A stretch of 64,000 bases of DNA from Batillaria attramentaria. Taxonomy: Eukaryota > Mollusca > Gastropoda > Batillariidae. The stretch is taken from positions 754,501-818,500 of the forward strand of contig JACVVK020000033.1 of the NCBI GenBank assembly GCA_018292915.2. The letters run 5' to 3'. The notes beneath the pieces were generated by a model. The model ran no database searches, was not told the origin of the DNA, and worked only from the letters and a program-made list of their open reading frames with translations. Made by a program: the position numbers and the translations under genes. Below, piece after piece: positions 11,681-22,470 of the stretch (the stretch's first letter is position 1; every line of letters starts with the position of its first letter).

Positions 11681-12639
11681 ACTATATAACAACTTTTTTT
11701 TTTTTTTTTAAAGAGGATCGACCCATATACGTTTTTAGCTGCTGGAGCAAAATTTTAAAAAGAAGGACCGTTTCTTTATCTGATGTGCGCCGGGATAACA
11801 TCAGTGATTAAAATCTCCATCATCCATGTTTTCAAGTCAACAACAGCTGCGTTAAATGTACCGAAAAGACGCAGAATGATGAATGCTCCTTGTCGGGTTA
11901 CGTAATAACTACAAACACAAGAAACTAAACGGTATTCTGGAGTTTAAAGGTTCAAACTGATGTGTGCCGGTGTAATACGACAAACTTGCTCCCACCGGCC
12001 TTGTCAGGCTGTATCTAACTGCAAACTGATGTAAATCGACCCTCCATCCCACATCGGACACTACGTATGAACAGGAGAGATAATAGGGGGAGTGAGTTCT
12101 TAGGGCTTAAAGATCTAAGCTCCCAACAAAATGCTTTCCGAAGTGCGAAAAAAAATTACATGTGCAAGCACAGTCAACTCTGTCACAGTTGCAGAGTTTT
12201 CAGCGTCCCTGAAACCCCAGTAAAAACCAAGGGCAGCCTGATTTCTCAGTTTGCGTTTTGACTTTGAGCGGGAAAGATCATGCAGCACTCAACATCCGCT
12301 GGACCCTGTAGCGATGTGTCTCGCTCACTGACCAAAAGCCAAATAATGTCACGGCAAACTCGTGCTCTGGTTTTATAAGGGTCCCCGAAGCGCTGAAAAC
12401 TTTGCAACTGTGACACGGTTGCCTGGATTATGCACAGTCGAAGGAGTCGCAGTTTAAAAAAAAAAAAAAACCGCAATGTTTGGGGCTTTGCTGAGATTGC
12501 AGTCCTTTAATGCCGTGCAAGCCACAAAGACTAAGAGAAGTAACAATGGGAGTGAACGAAAGAACTAACGAACGATACACCGGAACGAACTTTTTCTTTT
12601 CAGGTCTCAATACACAAGACACGCATACAACAGTGGGTG
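10640..12639. other. No gene; diffuse inverted similarity at 12.1-12.5 kb
   Basis: TCACAGTTGCAGAGTTTTCAGCG near 12182 is inverted near 12392-12417, with GGGCTTAAAGATCTAAGC-type sequence related to the ACTC-tailed retroposon end. No coding signal. Confidence 0.5.
11624..11678. repeat. CA microsatellite
   Basis: Uninterrupted CA run. Confidence 0.95.
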
Positions 12640-13027
12640 GAAATGTTTTCGAGTGCTGAGCTTACTCTGTGCATCAGAATCAGTCACGTGGGTCACAATA
12701 TAGCATCTGAGACCATTGTGGGGACTCTGGACGTATCTGTTGTCCTAGACGTGTACCGCGTACGGAGCAGACAACGTTATTTGGTTGCGCGGGACTGAGG
12801 ACCAGCTACTGATTGGTTGTTATTTTAAGCAGATTTTTCGAGTCCCAGTCTGTTCAGGAATGGACCGTAGGCTCAAAGAAAGTCGAATTTCTCTCATAGT
12901 AGAAGCCACAAAGTCCCGAAAACGGTCGCGATGGCCAAGTGGAACATCCTTCTATCTGGCAAATAGCGTTAGAGCTTCGAACGCGGCAGTTTTTTCATCT
13001 CAGCGCTGTTAGGAACATAGAGGATTT
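12640..13027 (-). repeat. REP-1 partial copy
   Basis: Reverse orientation, matching 15830-16200. Shares the short frame containing SLIVEATK with that copy (12785-13012 here, 15831-16103 minus there). Ends at the SINE-C target site. Confidence 0.7.
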
Positions 13028-13042
13028 AACAACAAACAATGA

Positions 13043-13475
13043 ACCGGCCCCCGTAGTGTAGTGGTTAGCACTTCGGACCATGGACCGGGAGACCCGGGTT
13101 CGAGCCCCAGCCGAGGCAAGCGGGATATTTCCTAGTAGGCCGGCTCCTACCCATGTAGATGATTACACTGCCGGCACCGCAGGTGCCGTAGTTCCCGGGC
13201 CTGGTTAATGCCGGTATATTTATGACAGGAAGCGTGGAATGCGGCCCTGTCCCGCAGTCCCAAACCACACGGACCTCCATAGCATCATCTTACCATCATC
13301 CTTATCTCCATCATCATGTATAATAAAAATTGCCCCGGCTTCCGATCCCTCCGTGGATTCCGCCCATTACCAGGGAGGTACACCACTGGAGCCGGCAAAG
13401 CATTGTGGCAGCAACCCCCCCCCCCCCAAAAAAAAAAAATAAAAAAAAAATAAAAATACCCCAACAACAACAAAT
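13043..13475 (+). mobile_element. SINE-C (tRNA-derived, about 433 bp)
   Basis: Perfect 15-bp duplication AACAACAAACAATGA at 13028-13042 and 13476-13490. Head GTAGTGTAGTGGTTAGCAC (box A) and GGGTTCGAGCCCC (box B), a long unrecognised body, then a poly-C/poly-A tail ending in CAA repeats. Single copy in this window. Inserted at the edge of a REP-1 copy. Confidence 0.88.
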
Positions 13476-13490
13476 AACAACAAACAATGA

Positions 13491-15799
13491 TTTGACAGAG
13501 GACTACATGATGCCAGTTTTCAGCCGGTCAGCCATTGCTAACTACGCAAATATCATGCAAGTCCGACTCAAGTTCCTCTGGAACTGCTGCAGTAGTCAGT
13601 CGGTCTCTCTGAGAGTGCTCTGTGGATGTTTCTTTATCACAGATCGCGATACACGAGGCGCGAGGGGTGTGTTAACCAAGAGCCGGGGCCGAGTAGAACT
13701 GACCTCTGGTCAATCAGTGCTCATCCCAACACCACTCTCACTCTCGCATGAGTGAGACTGAGCACACGAGATGATAAGTCTCTCAGTGATAATGGGGACC
13801 TGCTCAGATCTGCTGCTTGCGATTTTGGTTGAAGCTTATTGGCCGGGTAGAGAAAGAACTTGGCCGTCTAATCGGAAATTGAATTGCTGCCTTTCCTCGT
13901 CTCTTCGTAGATTCCCGTGACTTATGTCGCCATGTTGTCGACTGAATGAGGAACGATGTTAGCCTGTTGGTTAGTCGGTCAGTCGAGGTTACTGAGCTAT
14001 CGCTGTTAACTTGCATTAATGAATTATGTTTTTTTTTTTCAAATTATTTGTATTTATTTATTTATTTATTTATTTTTTTTTTGGGAGGAGGGGAGGGAGG
14101 GGGTGTCGAGTTTGCACATTTTGGTAAATTTCGTTGCGCACACTATGTACGATCAGTAATCAACAGGCAAAGAAGGGCCTGTGTGGAGTCACGTGTGCTG
14201 TCGTAACTGGAAAGACAAACAGAAAAGTTGTGAATGATTCAGCGTATGCTGACGCTTTTCCCTGTTTTGCAGAAAAGTATGGGATGGGATGGGAGGGGTC
14301 GGGGGGGGGGGGGGGGGAGGCGAACAAGGAATTACTGCAAACAATGACTCTAGATGGTTCCAGCACTGAAGCCGTCACTCACGTAGACGTCGCACTTCTT
14401 CGGCGTTCAACAGTTGTGCCATTGTATGCTGATGTACACCGCCTCTGGGACGTGTTCCTCGGGTCGTCGGCTGTTCCCATAAGCTACACTTCCAGTGTCG
14501 TTTTCTCGGGCCATATCGTTTCTTCTCTCACCACGAACCCCAAAATCACATAGTTGCTAGAGACCTTCAAAAGGACAGCCAACAATGCGCCCTCCTTAGT
14601 TACACCAGTCATGTATACCGCCTGCACTACCTAAATAACTACTTGTAAAGCCTCGGTTCTAACTGCTCTCGGGCTAATTCTCAGCTGCACGGAGATTGGA
14701 CCGGACGCAATTAGGCAAGTAGGTCTAAATTAGTTAGAACGTGTGTACTAATGAGTCAACGCGTTGCTTCGAACAGTTCATACCTAAGTGCCAATTACTT
14801 TAGCACTTGTAGAAAGTTGACAAAGACCTGTTTCTCGGCCTGCTGTACTGAGTTTCGCCGACGACTAGTGCTGAAATGATTAGTTCAGTCGTTTTGGGCG
14901 AGTCAGGGTTTGATCCGGCGATCTTGTGTGGTCCCAAGCAGATCTGAAGCTAAAGCTTTGAAGGACATTCATAACCTGGTATTTAGCAACAACAACAACA
15001 ACAACCCTCATCTACCGCACCTCACCACTTTCCGCGAACCCCAGTGTTTGCAGTTTTAAACGTTTGTTTTAATTATTTTTCATTTACAGTTATTTTCAGT
15101 ATTGCACATGCAACAGACTTCAGGTCAGTCGTTTACGAGTCCGTTGAAAAATAAGCCAACGACTTTATAATGTCTTGCTTCCTGTCAAATAAAAAGTCGT
15201 GCGCACATCTCGACATTTCGCGAAACAAAAACCTCCCAAACAGCTCCGACAAATGGAAAACACAGACAGTAGCAGAAGATGTATGTGGGGTGCATGCACG
15301 GTAAATCATTGTGAACATCAGTTCAGTTTCAGGTGCCTCAGCCGCTTTGAGTTATTTCGTTGATGATACTTTAAAGCCTCTGCGTTCGTAACGCCGCTGA
15401 CATGGGAAAACTTGTCGCCTTCGAAGCTGTGATGCTGTTTCAGTGTTTGCCAGATAGACGGGTATTTCATTTGGCCATTGCGACCGTGTTTGTGACTTTG
15501 GCTACGTACCATAGACGCAAATTTGGAGAAAAACGCTATATATTCCTCTTACACATTAGGTTGCAGATGACACCCTAGAAATGCTTTAAAATTCACCCAA
15601 AAAATCACAAACATCAGGCTCCCATAGACTCATGTGTAGAGTAAATTTCAACAAATTCCTATATTCCGGGTTTTGCTGGTTTTTTTTTTTTTTTTTTGGC
15701 AATGTTGGCAGCGACCACATACCCCCTCATTCCACGGTCGTCTGCTGGCTCCAGCCGCGCATGAATACAAATAGTCCACAAGCCAGGCTTATTTTGCCC
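13491..15799. other. No gene recognised
   Basis: Includes an ATTT run (14050-14075), G-rich run (14299-14318), AAC run (14990-15003) and T run near 15681. Nothing else supported. Confidence 0.6.
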
Positions 15800-16835
15800 T
15801 AATTTTACTATTACCTGGCATGAAACTTGTTTACAAAGCCAACAAAAAGCACCAGATTGCCATTTTTTTTACTCTGCACACAAATTTTAAAAGGGGCAAA
15901 GATTTTTTTACTATATTTAGCGTAGTTCTTACTACGTGACCCGGACTGAAGCAGTGATACTGGTCTGTAACCTGTTTTGTGGCTTCTACTATTAGAGAAA
16001 TGCCATTCTCTTTGAGCCTGTGCGCTATTCCTGAACGCGCTGAGAATCTTCTAAAAACAGCTACCACCGAGTTACCGCCGTCTAGCTGATCCTCAGTCCG
16101 CAACCAAATAACGTCGTCTGCTCAGTACGCGGTCCACTTCTACAACAACTTACACGCCGGCCAGAGTCACCACAATGGTCTCAGATGCTATGTTGTGACC
16201 CAAGTGACTCGATTCCGACAGCGGGACAGTTAGCGCATTCGATGGAACGTTTTCAGTCCACACGCTGCTGTAAGCCTGTCGTACGTATTGAGACTTTAAA
16301 ACCTGGCTCAGTGTAGGCTTTGTCCATTCTCAGTTGTGACAGAACGCATCCATTCTGGCGGCAAAAGAAACTGTACGATTTTCCGGCTTGAGTACCTAGC
16401 TGTCTACTAGGATCGACGTTTTGAGAAACATATCCGAGAAAATGTGGAAAAGGGAAAAGTGTCCTACAAATAGCTAAAAAAAAAAAAGAAAAAAAAAAGG
16501 CTAATGCTACAATTTGTATGCTCACAGGTCGTCAAGTTCTGGGCTGTTTTCGTGGTATCTATCAATGGTCACATCACCTAGACACCTGGACAGTGACAGC
16601 GTCTACGATGCACTGAGCTGCCAAAAGCGTACTCGACCACACTGAGCGGTGGAGTAGTGTAACAACAGTTGTAGACTTTGAATGTTTGACGGTTCACGCA
16701 ACACTGTATCGCATTAAGAGCTGTGCTAATCATCAAGATAGAGTATTTCGAGCGTACAGGCGCACTCACGAGCGAAACTGTTACAAAACTGTTCCAGGCT
16801 GGCTTAGCAACGATGCAATTAGCCCGTTTAAACCG
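15800..16835 (+). repeat. REP-1 unclassified interspersed repeat, longest copy
   Basis: About 1 kb whose parts recur at 12.64, 18.78, 20.84, 5.9 and 60.3-60.9 kb. Landmarks: CTGATCCTCAGTCCGCAACC near 16090, CACACGCTGCTGTAAGCCTG near 16260, ATCGACGTTTTGAGAAACAT near 16410, CACTGTATCGCATTAAGAGC near 16702. No transposase domain seen. Possibly a non-autonomous DNA transposon. Confidence 0.75.
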
Positions 16836-17544
16836 GTCATCATTTTAAAGCAAGATGGTCAGTTCTGAAATTGATGACCCCCCCCCCCCCCAACAAAAAA
16901 CAAAAACAAAACAAAACAAAAACCCAAAACAAAACAAACAAAAAACAACAACAACAACAACAACAACAAAAACTCCTCCATCCCAGTCTAGGAACAAATA
17001 ACATTTCTCTCATTAGTTCTGCAACTGATTTTAGAAAAACAAAAACCACTTTCTCCTGTTTGTACGATTTTTTTTTAAATGATCACAGGGATATTCGCCC
17101 TGACCGTCAGAACCGAACGTCCAGGGTGAATAACGTATATATACTACGCGTCTGCGGGGCACCATGCATGCCATTGTATGCTCTCATCGTTTATCCACTC
17201 TTCAGCAGTCCATCGCTATGCGGCGGAGAGATGATAGATTTATGCTGGTGTGTGCCACTGACAGACAACTGCACCACACGCGTGCACAAAAGAATGCAAC
17301 CTTTCGCGCCTCAATGTTGAGATTGATCACCACGCATTGCGCATCGTCGTCCACGATAGCGTATAGGGTAATATCATAGTTTCCGGTACAGTTTCGGCGA
17401 TCGTCTGAGATTCTGTGTTTCTCGGACCCGGCAGTTGCTGTCGGCGTGTTTAAACATTTCTTCCACTACACGTTTAATTCCAGCTGTTTGTGAGGAGAGA
17501 ATGTTAACAGTTGGACAACGCAGGATCAGTCATGACAAATCAGT

Positions 17545-17550
<6 letters not shown>

Positions 17551-17632
<82 letters not shown>
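17551..17632. repeat. GA microsatellite
   Basis: GA run with a few GGGA and AAAG interruptions. Confidence 0.93.
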
Positions 17633-17633
<1 letters not shown>

Positions 17634-17685
17634 CACAATGAGGGATGAAAAGTACTTAAGGCAGCCGCTAAATTCATCTCAGGTG

Positions 17686-17931
17686 ATAATCTAAAAGGCA
17701 AAAGTACGGATGACAGAACAGACTGAGGCACTGAAAAACAAACCCAGACCAGGCATCTGAAAGCCAAGTGAAGATCCTCTGACGCTGACCAAAGCTAAGC
17801 AAATCAGCCCTCACACACCCCAAAGACACTCGCCTAGCCAAGCAGCCAAAGACACACGCCAGGAACAACTTGTCCTTAAGGGCCAAAAGCCATAGGACGT
17901 AAAGCAAGCTAATGATGATGATCATCTCAGG
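17686..17931 (+). mobile_element. Non-LTR retroposon 3' end with (GAT)n tail
   Basis: 246-bp insert flanked by TCATCTCAGGTG at 17674-17685 and 17932-17943 (12 bp). Ends in GATGATGAT. The body reads as a LINE 3' region but no conserved protein motif remains, so the clade is unknown. Confidence 0.65.
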
Positions 17932-18463
17932 TGGTCTAACTGGGTTGCTGAAGGCCTCGGTGTAGCGCCGCAACTCCAGAAATTTGCCGTCGGACTCTCC
18001 TACTGGCTACGACAGCTTCTACTTCATGACAAGCGTCGACAGCCACGAAGGACTACTTCACCTATGTCTTCGTGGGACTGCTCGCCGCCATGGGCCTTGT
18101 GTTCTCAACTCGTAAGTATACCCGATCTGTCGTAAGAGCCACATACGTAAACAGTCAAAGACTGAAATTGTGTAACGGGAACTACATTCTTCATTTACAT
18201 AATTTCCATGAGAGCACTGACAGGGTGTTTCATTTAGTCGGGTTTCCGTAACCGTGATAGACGGTTAGGAACCGCGCGCCTCTCTCATGTACTTATATGG
18301 GGTAATAAATGTTTGTGTGATTGTACCCTTGTATGCCCCTGTGTAACTGCGCACGATTGCGTATGGTATGTGCGTGAATGTGAATTGTAAGTGTGAATGT
18401 GTGAGTACATGGAACGCAAGACAGGGTCGTGACAATTTATGTACGGTTATATAAAATACAACA

Positions 18464-18464
<1 letters not shown>

Positions 18465-18535
<71 letters not shown>
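18465..18535. repeat. CA microsatellite
   Basis: Uninterrupted CA run of about 35 units. It is followed at about 18585-18750 by degenerate GGGATGGGTCTATCTGGGAT-type repeats. Confidence 0.95.
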
Positions 18536-18536
<1 letters not shown>

Positions 18537-18584
18537 AGCATAACACATGCGCGCGTGCACACTGTGCACACACGGATTCTTAGG

Positions 18585-18755
18585 ATGGGTCTATCTGGGA
18601 TGGTTCCATGTGGGACGGGGTCTGTCTAGGATGGGTCCATGTGGGACGGGGTCTATTTGGGATGGGTCCATGTGGGACGGAGTCTATCTGGGATGAGTCT
18701 CAGTGGCGGGGTCTCAGTGGAATGGGTCCCGCTGGGATGGGTCTCATGGGGAATA
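18585..18755. repeat. Degenerate tandem repeat (GGGATGGGTCCATGTGGGAC type)
   Basis: About eight imperfect units of 18-36 bp alternating TCTATCTGGGATGGGTCC and ATGTGGGACGGGGTC. Confidence 0.85.
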
Positions 18756-18769
18756 AACCATAAAATACA

Positions 18770-19240
18770 CCTACCAGAGCCACCACAGTGGTCTCAGGTG
18801 TTGTATTGTGACCGAAGTGACTGATTCTGACAACGGAACCGATTTAGTGCATTGGATGAAACGCTCTCCACACGCTGTTGTAAACCTGTGTCGTACGTAT
18901 TGAGACTTGGTTTGTATATACTTTGTCCTGATCTCAACTGTGACAGAACCGCATCCATTCCATTGGCAAAAGAAACAATACGATGTTCCTTGAGTGCATG
19001 TCTAGGATCGACGTTTTGAGGAACATATCCGAGAAAAATGTGAAAAAGGGAAAGTTGTTGCTCTACAAATGGCTTAACTCTTTGACGACGGAGCGCAATT
19101 TCTGACACACGATTTCCTATAGGAAATTGTACTATTTTTTTAACTTTCCTATTTCCTATAGGAAATCGTGTGTCAGAAATTGCGCTCCGTCGTCAAAGAG
19201 TTAAGGGGGTTAGTGCTACCATTTATGTGCTGTTACATAA
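18770..19240 (+). repeat. REP-1 partial copy with nested MITE
   Basis: Matches 16165-16520 (ACGCTGTTGTAAACCTG, GACAGAACCGCATCCATTCC, GGATCGACGTTTTGAGG). Interrupted by the TTAA palindrome at 19078-19200. Confidence 0.75.
19078..19200. mobile_element. Palindromic TTAA-flanked MITE (piggyBac-like)
   Basis: TTAA at 19074-19077 and 19201-19204. Termini CTCTTTGACGACGGAGCGCA are perfectly inverted over about 45 bp each side (19078-19122 and 19156-19200), with a short A/T-rich loop. A TTAA duplication and CTCTTTG-type ends are characteristic of piggyBac-derived MITEs. Inserted in a REP-1 copy. Confidence 0.85.
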
Positions 19241-19314
19241 AATTTTCAACAGTGGGTAGGTGGGTGTTCGCTGGACCCTTCCCCCCTCTCCCCCTCCCTC
19301 CACCGACCCCTCAC

Positions 19315-19316
<2 letters not shown>

Positions 19317-19377
<61 letters not shown>
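19317..19377. repeat. CA microsatellite
   Basis: Uninterrupted CA run after a C-rich tract. Confidence 0.95.
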
Positions 19378-19378
<1 letters not shown>

Positions 19379-19440
19379 GACACACATACACCCTTCCTTT
19401 GTACAGTGTATATTTGAAGCCACTGGTCTGAGGAACCGTG

Positions 19441-19612
19441 TGGGGAGCCGGGGTGGCCGAATGGTAGAGCGTTGGACTTCCAATGCTCGGGTCATGAGTT
19501 CGAATCCCGGATGGGGTCAAATATTTGTGCTGGCCTTTTCATCGTTGACCCGTCTTTGATATCACCCGTATGTGATGGAAAAGGACGTTAAACTCCCAAA
19601 CACCCACCCACC
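19441..19612 (+). mobile_element. SINE-1, full-length reference copy
   Basis: 172 bp. tRNA-like head of about 75 bp (GGAGCCGGGGTGGCCGAATG, box A; GAGTTCGAATCCCGG, box B), body AAATATTTGTGCTGGCC, tail GGAAAAGGACGTTAAACTCC ending in ACCC repeats. Perfect 13-bp duplication CTGAGGAACCGTG at 19428-19440 and 19613-19625. The head resembles a tRNA with a G-TGGCCGA-TGG D-arm (Leu/Ser-like), but it has no true acceptor stem and is not a functional tRNA. Confidence 0.93.
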
Positions 19613-19625
19613 CTGAGGAACCGTG

Positions 19626-19845
19626 ATAGCGGAACTGATATGTAAAGCGTTGAACTATCAGTGCTCGGGTCGTGAGTTTAAATCTCAGGCTGGGAGCAAC
19701 TTCACCCCCTCCCCCCCCCCCCCAAAAAAAAAAGAGAGAGAAAAAAAAAAGTGCTGGCTGTTTTCATCGTTCACCCTGTCTTTGATATCATCCTCACTGA
19801 TGTGGTGGACAAGGACGTCATTGAGTTAAACCCGCAGACAACCAA
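19626..19845 (+). mobile_element. Older SINE-1-like copy hit by the 19441 copy
   Basis: The head sequence (AAAGCGTTGAACTATCAGTG, GAGTTTAAATCTCAG) and body (CTTTGATATCATCC, GTGGACAAGGACGTC) are diverged SINE-1, with a poly-C/poly-A expansion in the middle. The intact SINE sits at its 5' edge. Confidence 0.7.
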
Positions 19846-20066
19846 CCAATCGTAAGCCATCGTACACCGTGACCTGGACACGTTCGTGTTTGGTGCAGAA
19901 AGGCTAACATCAAAACAGCTCTCATCAGATAAAAAGGTCGCTGGCGGCGGACAAACAACTTACGAGAAGTCAGGCTGAGAGGAACAATTTACTTCTCTCC
20001 AGAAATCTGTCTTCCAACCTTATTTTGCCCGCTGTGCGTGTGCGATGAAGACCTCCCCGTGTGCCA

Positions 20067-20069
<3 letters not shown>

Positions 20070-20109
<40 letters not shown>

Positions 20110-20160
20110 GGCGTGCGTGCGTGCGTGCGTGCGTGTGCGTGCGTGTGCGTGTGTGTGTGT
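20070..20160. repeat. GT and GCGT microsatellite
   Basis: GT run 20070-20106, then GCGT/GTGC units to 20160. Confidence 0.93.
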
Positions 20161-20249
20161 GAGATCAGACTGCGGGGAGAAGAAACAACTGCAAATCGCA
20201 TACTTATGAGGTTTGTGGTCCTGTGGTCAAACAGTGCTGCTACTTTTTA

Positions 20250-20250
20250 A

Positions 20251-20308
<58 letters not shown>
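20250..20308. repeat. GATT tetranucleotide microsatellite
   Basis: About 14 uninterrupted ATTG units. Confidence 0.95.
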
Positions 20309-20309
<1 letters not shown>

Positions 20310-20834
20310 TGTTTGTTTATTTATCTATTTCACTTTTCAAACCAAGCGAGTTCCATGGCCAACAAAGGCATCGTGACAAAACTTGAAACTAGGACACCCA
20401 AATAGTGCCAAGTGTTTGATCGAGGACGCAGCATGACGCACTGCCTGCTTGTTAAGCGCCCATTTGTGACGCTGTCGGGACGCTGCGCGGGAAAATTGGT
20501 CGGCCCACTTCTGTACTCAGCCGCTGCAGCAACACGTCTCTATGGAATGGAACAGGTGGTCTACAAATATCTCCCTTCATTACTGTTTTTAGGAACAAGA
20601 AAACTGCGTTTAAACGCACTCAAGGCTCCGCTATAAAAATTCCGTTCGATTTAATTGCGTTTCCTCTGCGTTGAATAGAAAACAATGAGTTTGTTAAACC
20701 CAGAATAGCCAGGCACCCCTGGCGGCTGACATGACGAGTTTGAGAAAGAATTTGTGTTTCGTTTTGGTCCTCAGCCCAGATTTTGACTCGCTGACACAAA
20801 GCCAACAGTTGAAAATGAGTGTGGACAAACTCTA

Positions 20835-21520
20835 GCTTCTTAACTTAAACGGACTAATTCCAATCTTTGCTGAGCCAACTTATGTTTTGGAACAGTTTCG
20901 CTCGTGTGTGCGCCCGTATGCTCGAAGTACCCTATCTTGATGATTTGTTACGAGGTGAATGTTCGAAGAGCCCGTCGTCTTACCGAGGAATACGATGACA
21001 ATCAGGCGAACACTCTTCACGTAGCGAGTTCTTATACTGACTGCTGAAGAAGTCTCTTTCACTCACAAAAGGACTCGTGTGCACGAGAGAAGCTTATAAT
21101 TATGTGCGAAGCTTGAGAGTGCAGTGTAACACTAGAGAAGCGCTGTAATAAATTACACACGGTTATAACTTTTCTACACGCTCACGACTCACGAGTCTTT
21201 TTGTGAGTGAAAGAGACTTCTTCAGCAGTCAGTATAAGAACTCGCTACGTGATGAGTGTTCGCCTGATTGTCATCGTATTCCTCGGTAAGACGACGGACT
21301 CTTCGAACATTCACCACGTAACATGATTAGTAGAGCTCTTCATGCGGCACAAAGTTGTTTACACTTTGCACGACGGAGCGGTCAAACTTTTAACTGAAAT
21401 TCTGCGATTGTTGTTACACTACTGGAGCTCTCAGTGTGGTCGCCGCGTCATCGAGTACGCTACCGCTGGGTCAGTGTCAGCATTACAGACGCTGTCACTG
21501 CACAGGTGTGATGATAGATA
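20835..21520 (-). repeat. REP-1 partial copy with nested foldback
   Basis: Matches 16580-16830 in reverse (CTTTGCTGAGCCAACTTATG, GTGTGGTCGCCGCGTCATCG, AGACGCTGTCACTG). The foldback at 20946-21323 splits it. Confidence 0.72.
20946..21323. mobile_element. Foldback/MITE with about 130-bp inverted arms
   Basis: Left arm from TGTTACGAGGTGAATGTTCG and right arm ending ATTCACCACGTAACA are inverted repeats of about 130 bp (20946-21076 and 21192-21323), with about 115 bp of unique spacer. Flanked by TGATT at 20941-20945 and 21324-21328. The uninterrupted REP-1 copy near 5995 (CTTGATGATTAGTGCAGCTC) shows the empty site. Superfamily unknown. Confidence 0.85.
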
Positions 21521-21640
21521 ACACGAAAACAAATCAAAACCTGACGACCTGGCAGCATAAAAAGTTTAGCAGTAGCCTATTTATCGACACGTAAGGAAGG
21601 CTTCAGAACAAACACGCGACCCGTAAAGAAAGAAAGAAAG

Positions 21641-21863
21641 GGTGGGGTGGGTGGGTGTTTAGGAGTTTAACGTCCTTTTCCACCATGCATTACTTACTTA
21701 CTTAGGCCCTTGGCTCCACGTGGAGCATAGGCCATCGACAACCCTTCGCCATCGCTCTCTGTTCTGGGCCAGTCTTGCCACTCCAGTCCAGTTGGTACCC
21801 TGCTTACATTGCTCTGCCTCAGGTGATATCAAAGACGGGGCAACGAGAAAAAGGCCAGCACAG
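21641..21863 (-). mobile_element. SINE-1 (headless) interrupted by a LINE fragment
   Basis: Tail half 21641-21685 and body half 21823-21863 are continuous once the LINE piece is removed. The element lies between GAAA-type repeats on both sides, probably its target duplication. Confidence 0.75.
21690..21822 (-). mobile_element. RTE-like LINE 3'-end fragment nested in a SINE-1
   Basis: Nearly identical to 2928-3051 (the 3' end of the long LINE copy), including the TACTTA tail. It splits a minus-strand SINE-1 whose halves are 21641-21685 and 21823-21863, so it inserted after the SINE. No clear target duplication was seen. Confidence 0.8.
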
Positions 21864-22095
21864 GAAGAAAGAAAGAAAGAAAGAAAGAAATTGTTCACTG
21901 TTCGATTAGGCCATTGACCCATATACATCTGGAATCGTGGGCTCTTTCTAGTGGAGCAGTCCATAACATATATAAGTTAGTTAGTTATGAGTTAGTTAGT
22001 TATGGCTTAGCGCCGCACAAGCAGCAAAGACTATATCTTCGCGACTAACCATAACAGCAGAAAACTGTGAGATGCAATTAACATGTCATTGGATG

Positions 22096-22470
22096 GTTGG
22101 TTGGTTGGTTGGTTGGTTGGTTGATTGGTTGGTTGGTTAGCTGGGGTTTATCGCCCCCGACACCGTGACAACGAGGTGATTGGAGACGGCAACTAAGGGG
22201 CAGGTTATGGGGGATGGGGATAGCTACCCTAACTGAACAGTCCAGCTGAACCGTCACTTATTCAATCCATTCAGACTGCCAGGTCGGCCACGTTTTATGT
22301 ATCCTTAACCGTAATGGACAAGTTACACAAGCAGATCCAGTTCACAGTCAGTGGAAGCGGGGCAACGTGAACAATGGCCTGTACAAGTTTTGGTCCTGTC
22401 GAGATTCAAACCCGGGACCGGCCTTTCGATCTAGAGTCCAACGCTCAAACCGTTGAGCCACCGACTCCCC
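22096..22470 (-). mobile_element. SINE-D (tRNA-derived, CAAC tail)
   Basis: Reverse complement starts GGGGAGTCGGTGGCTCAACG with box B GGGTTTGAATCTCG, then a body ending CGGTGTCGGGGGCGATAAAC and a CAAC-type tail. Flanks GTCATTGGATG (22085-22095) and GTCACTGGATG (22471-22481) are a duplication with one mismatch. Confidence 0.83.

Noticed and set aside
19441..19515. tRNA gene at this and other SINE heads
   Set aside because: Box A and box B are present, but the acceptor and anticodon arms do not pair as in a real tRNA and each is fused to a SINE body with target duplications.
18429..19559. Frames of repeating His-Thr or Cys-Val
   Set aside because: Direct translation of CA/GT microsatellites.
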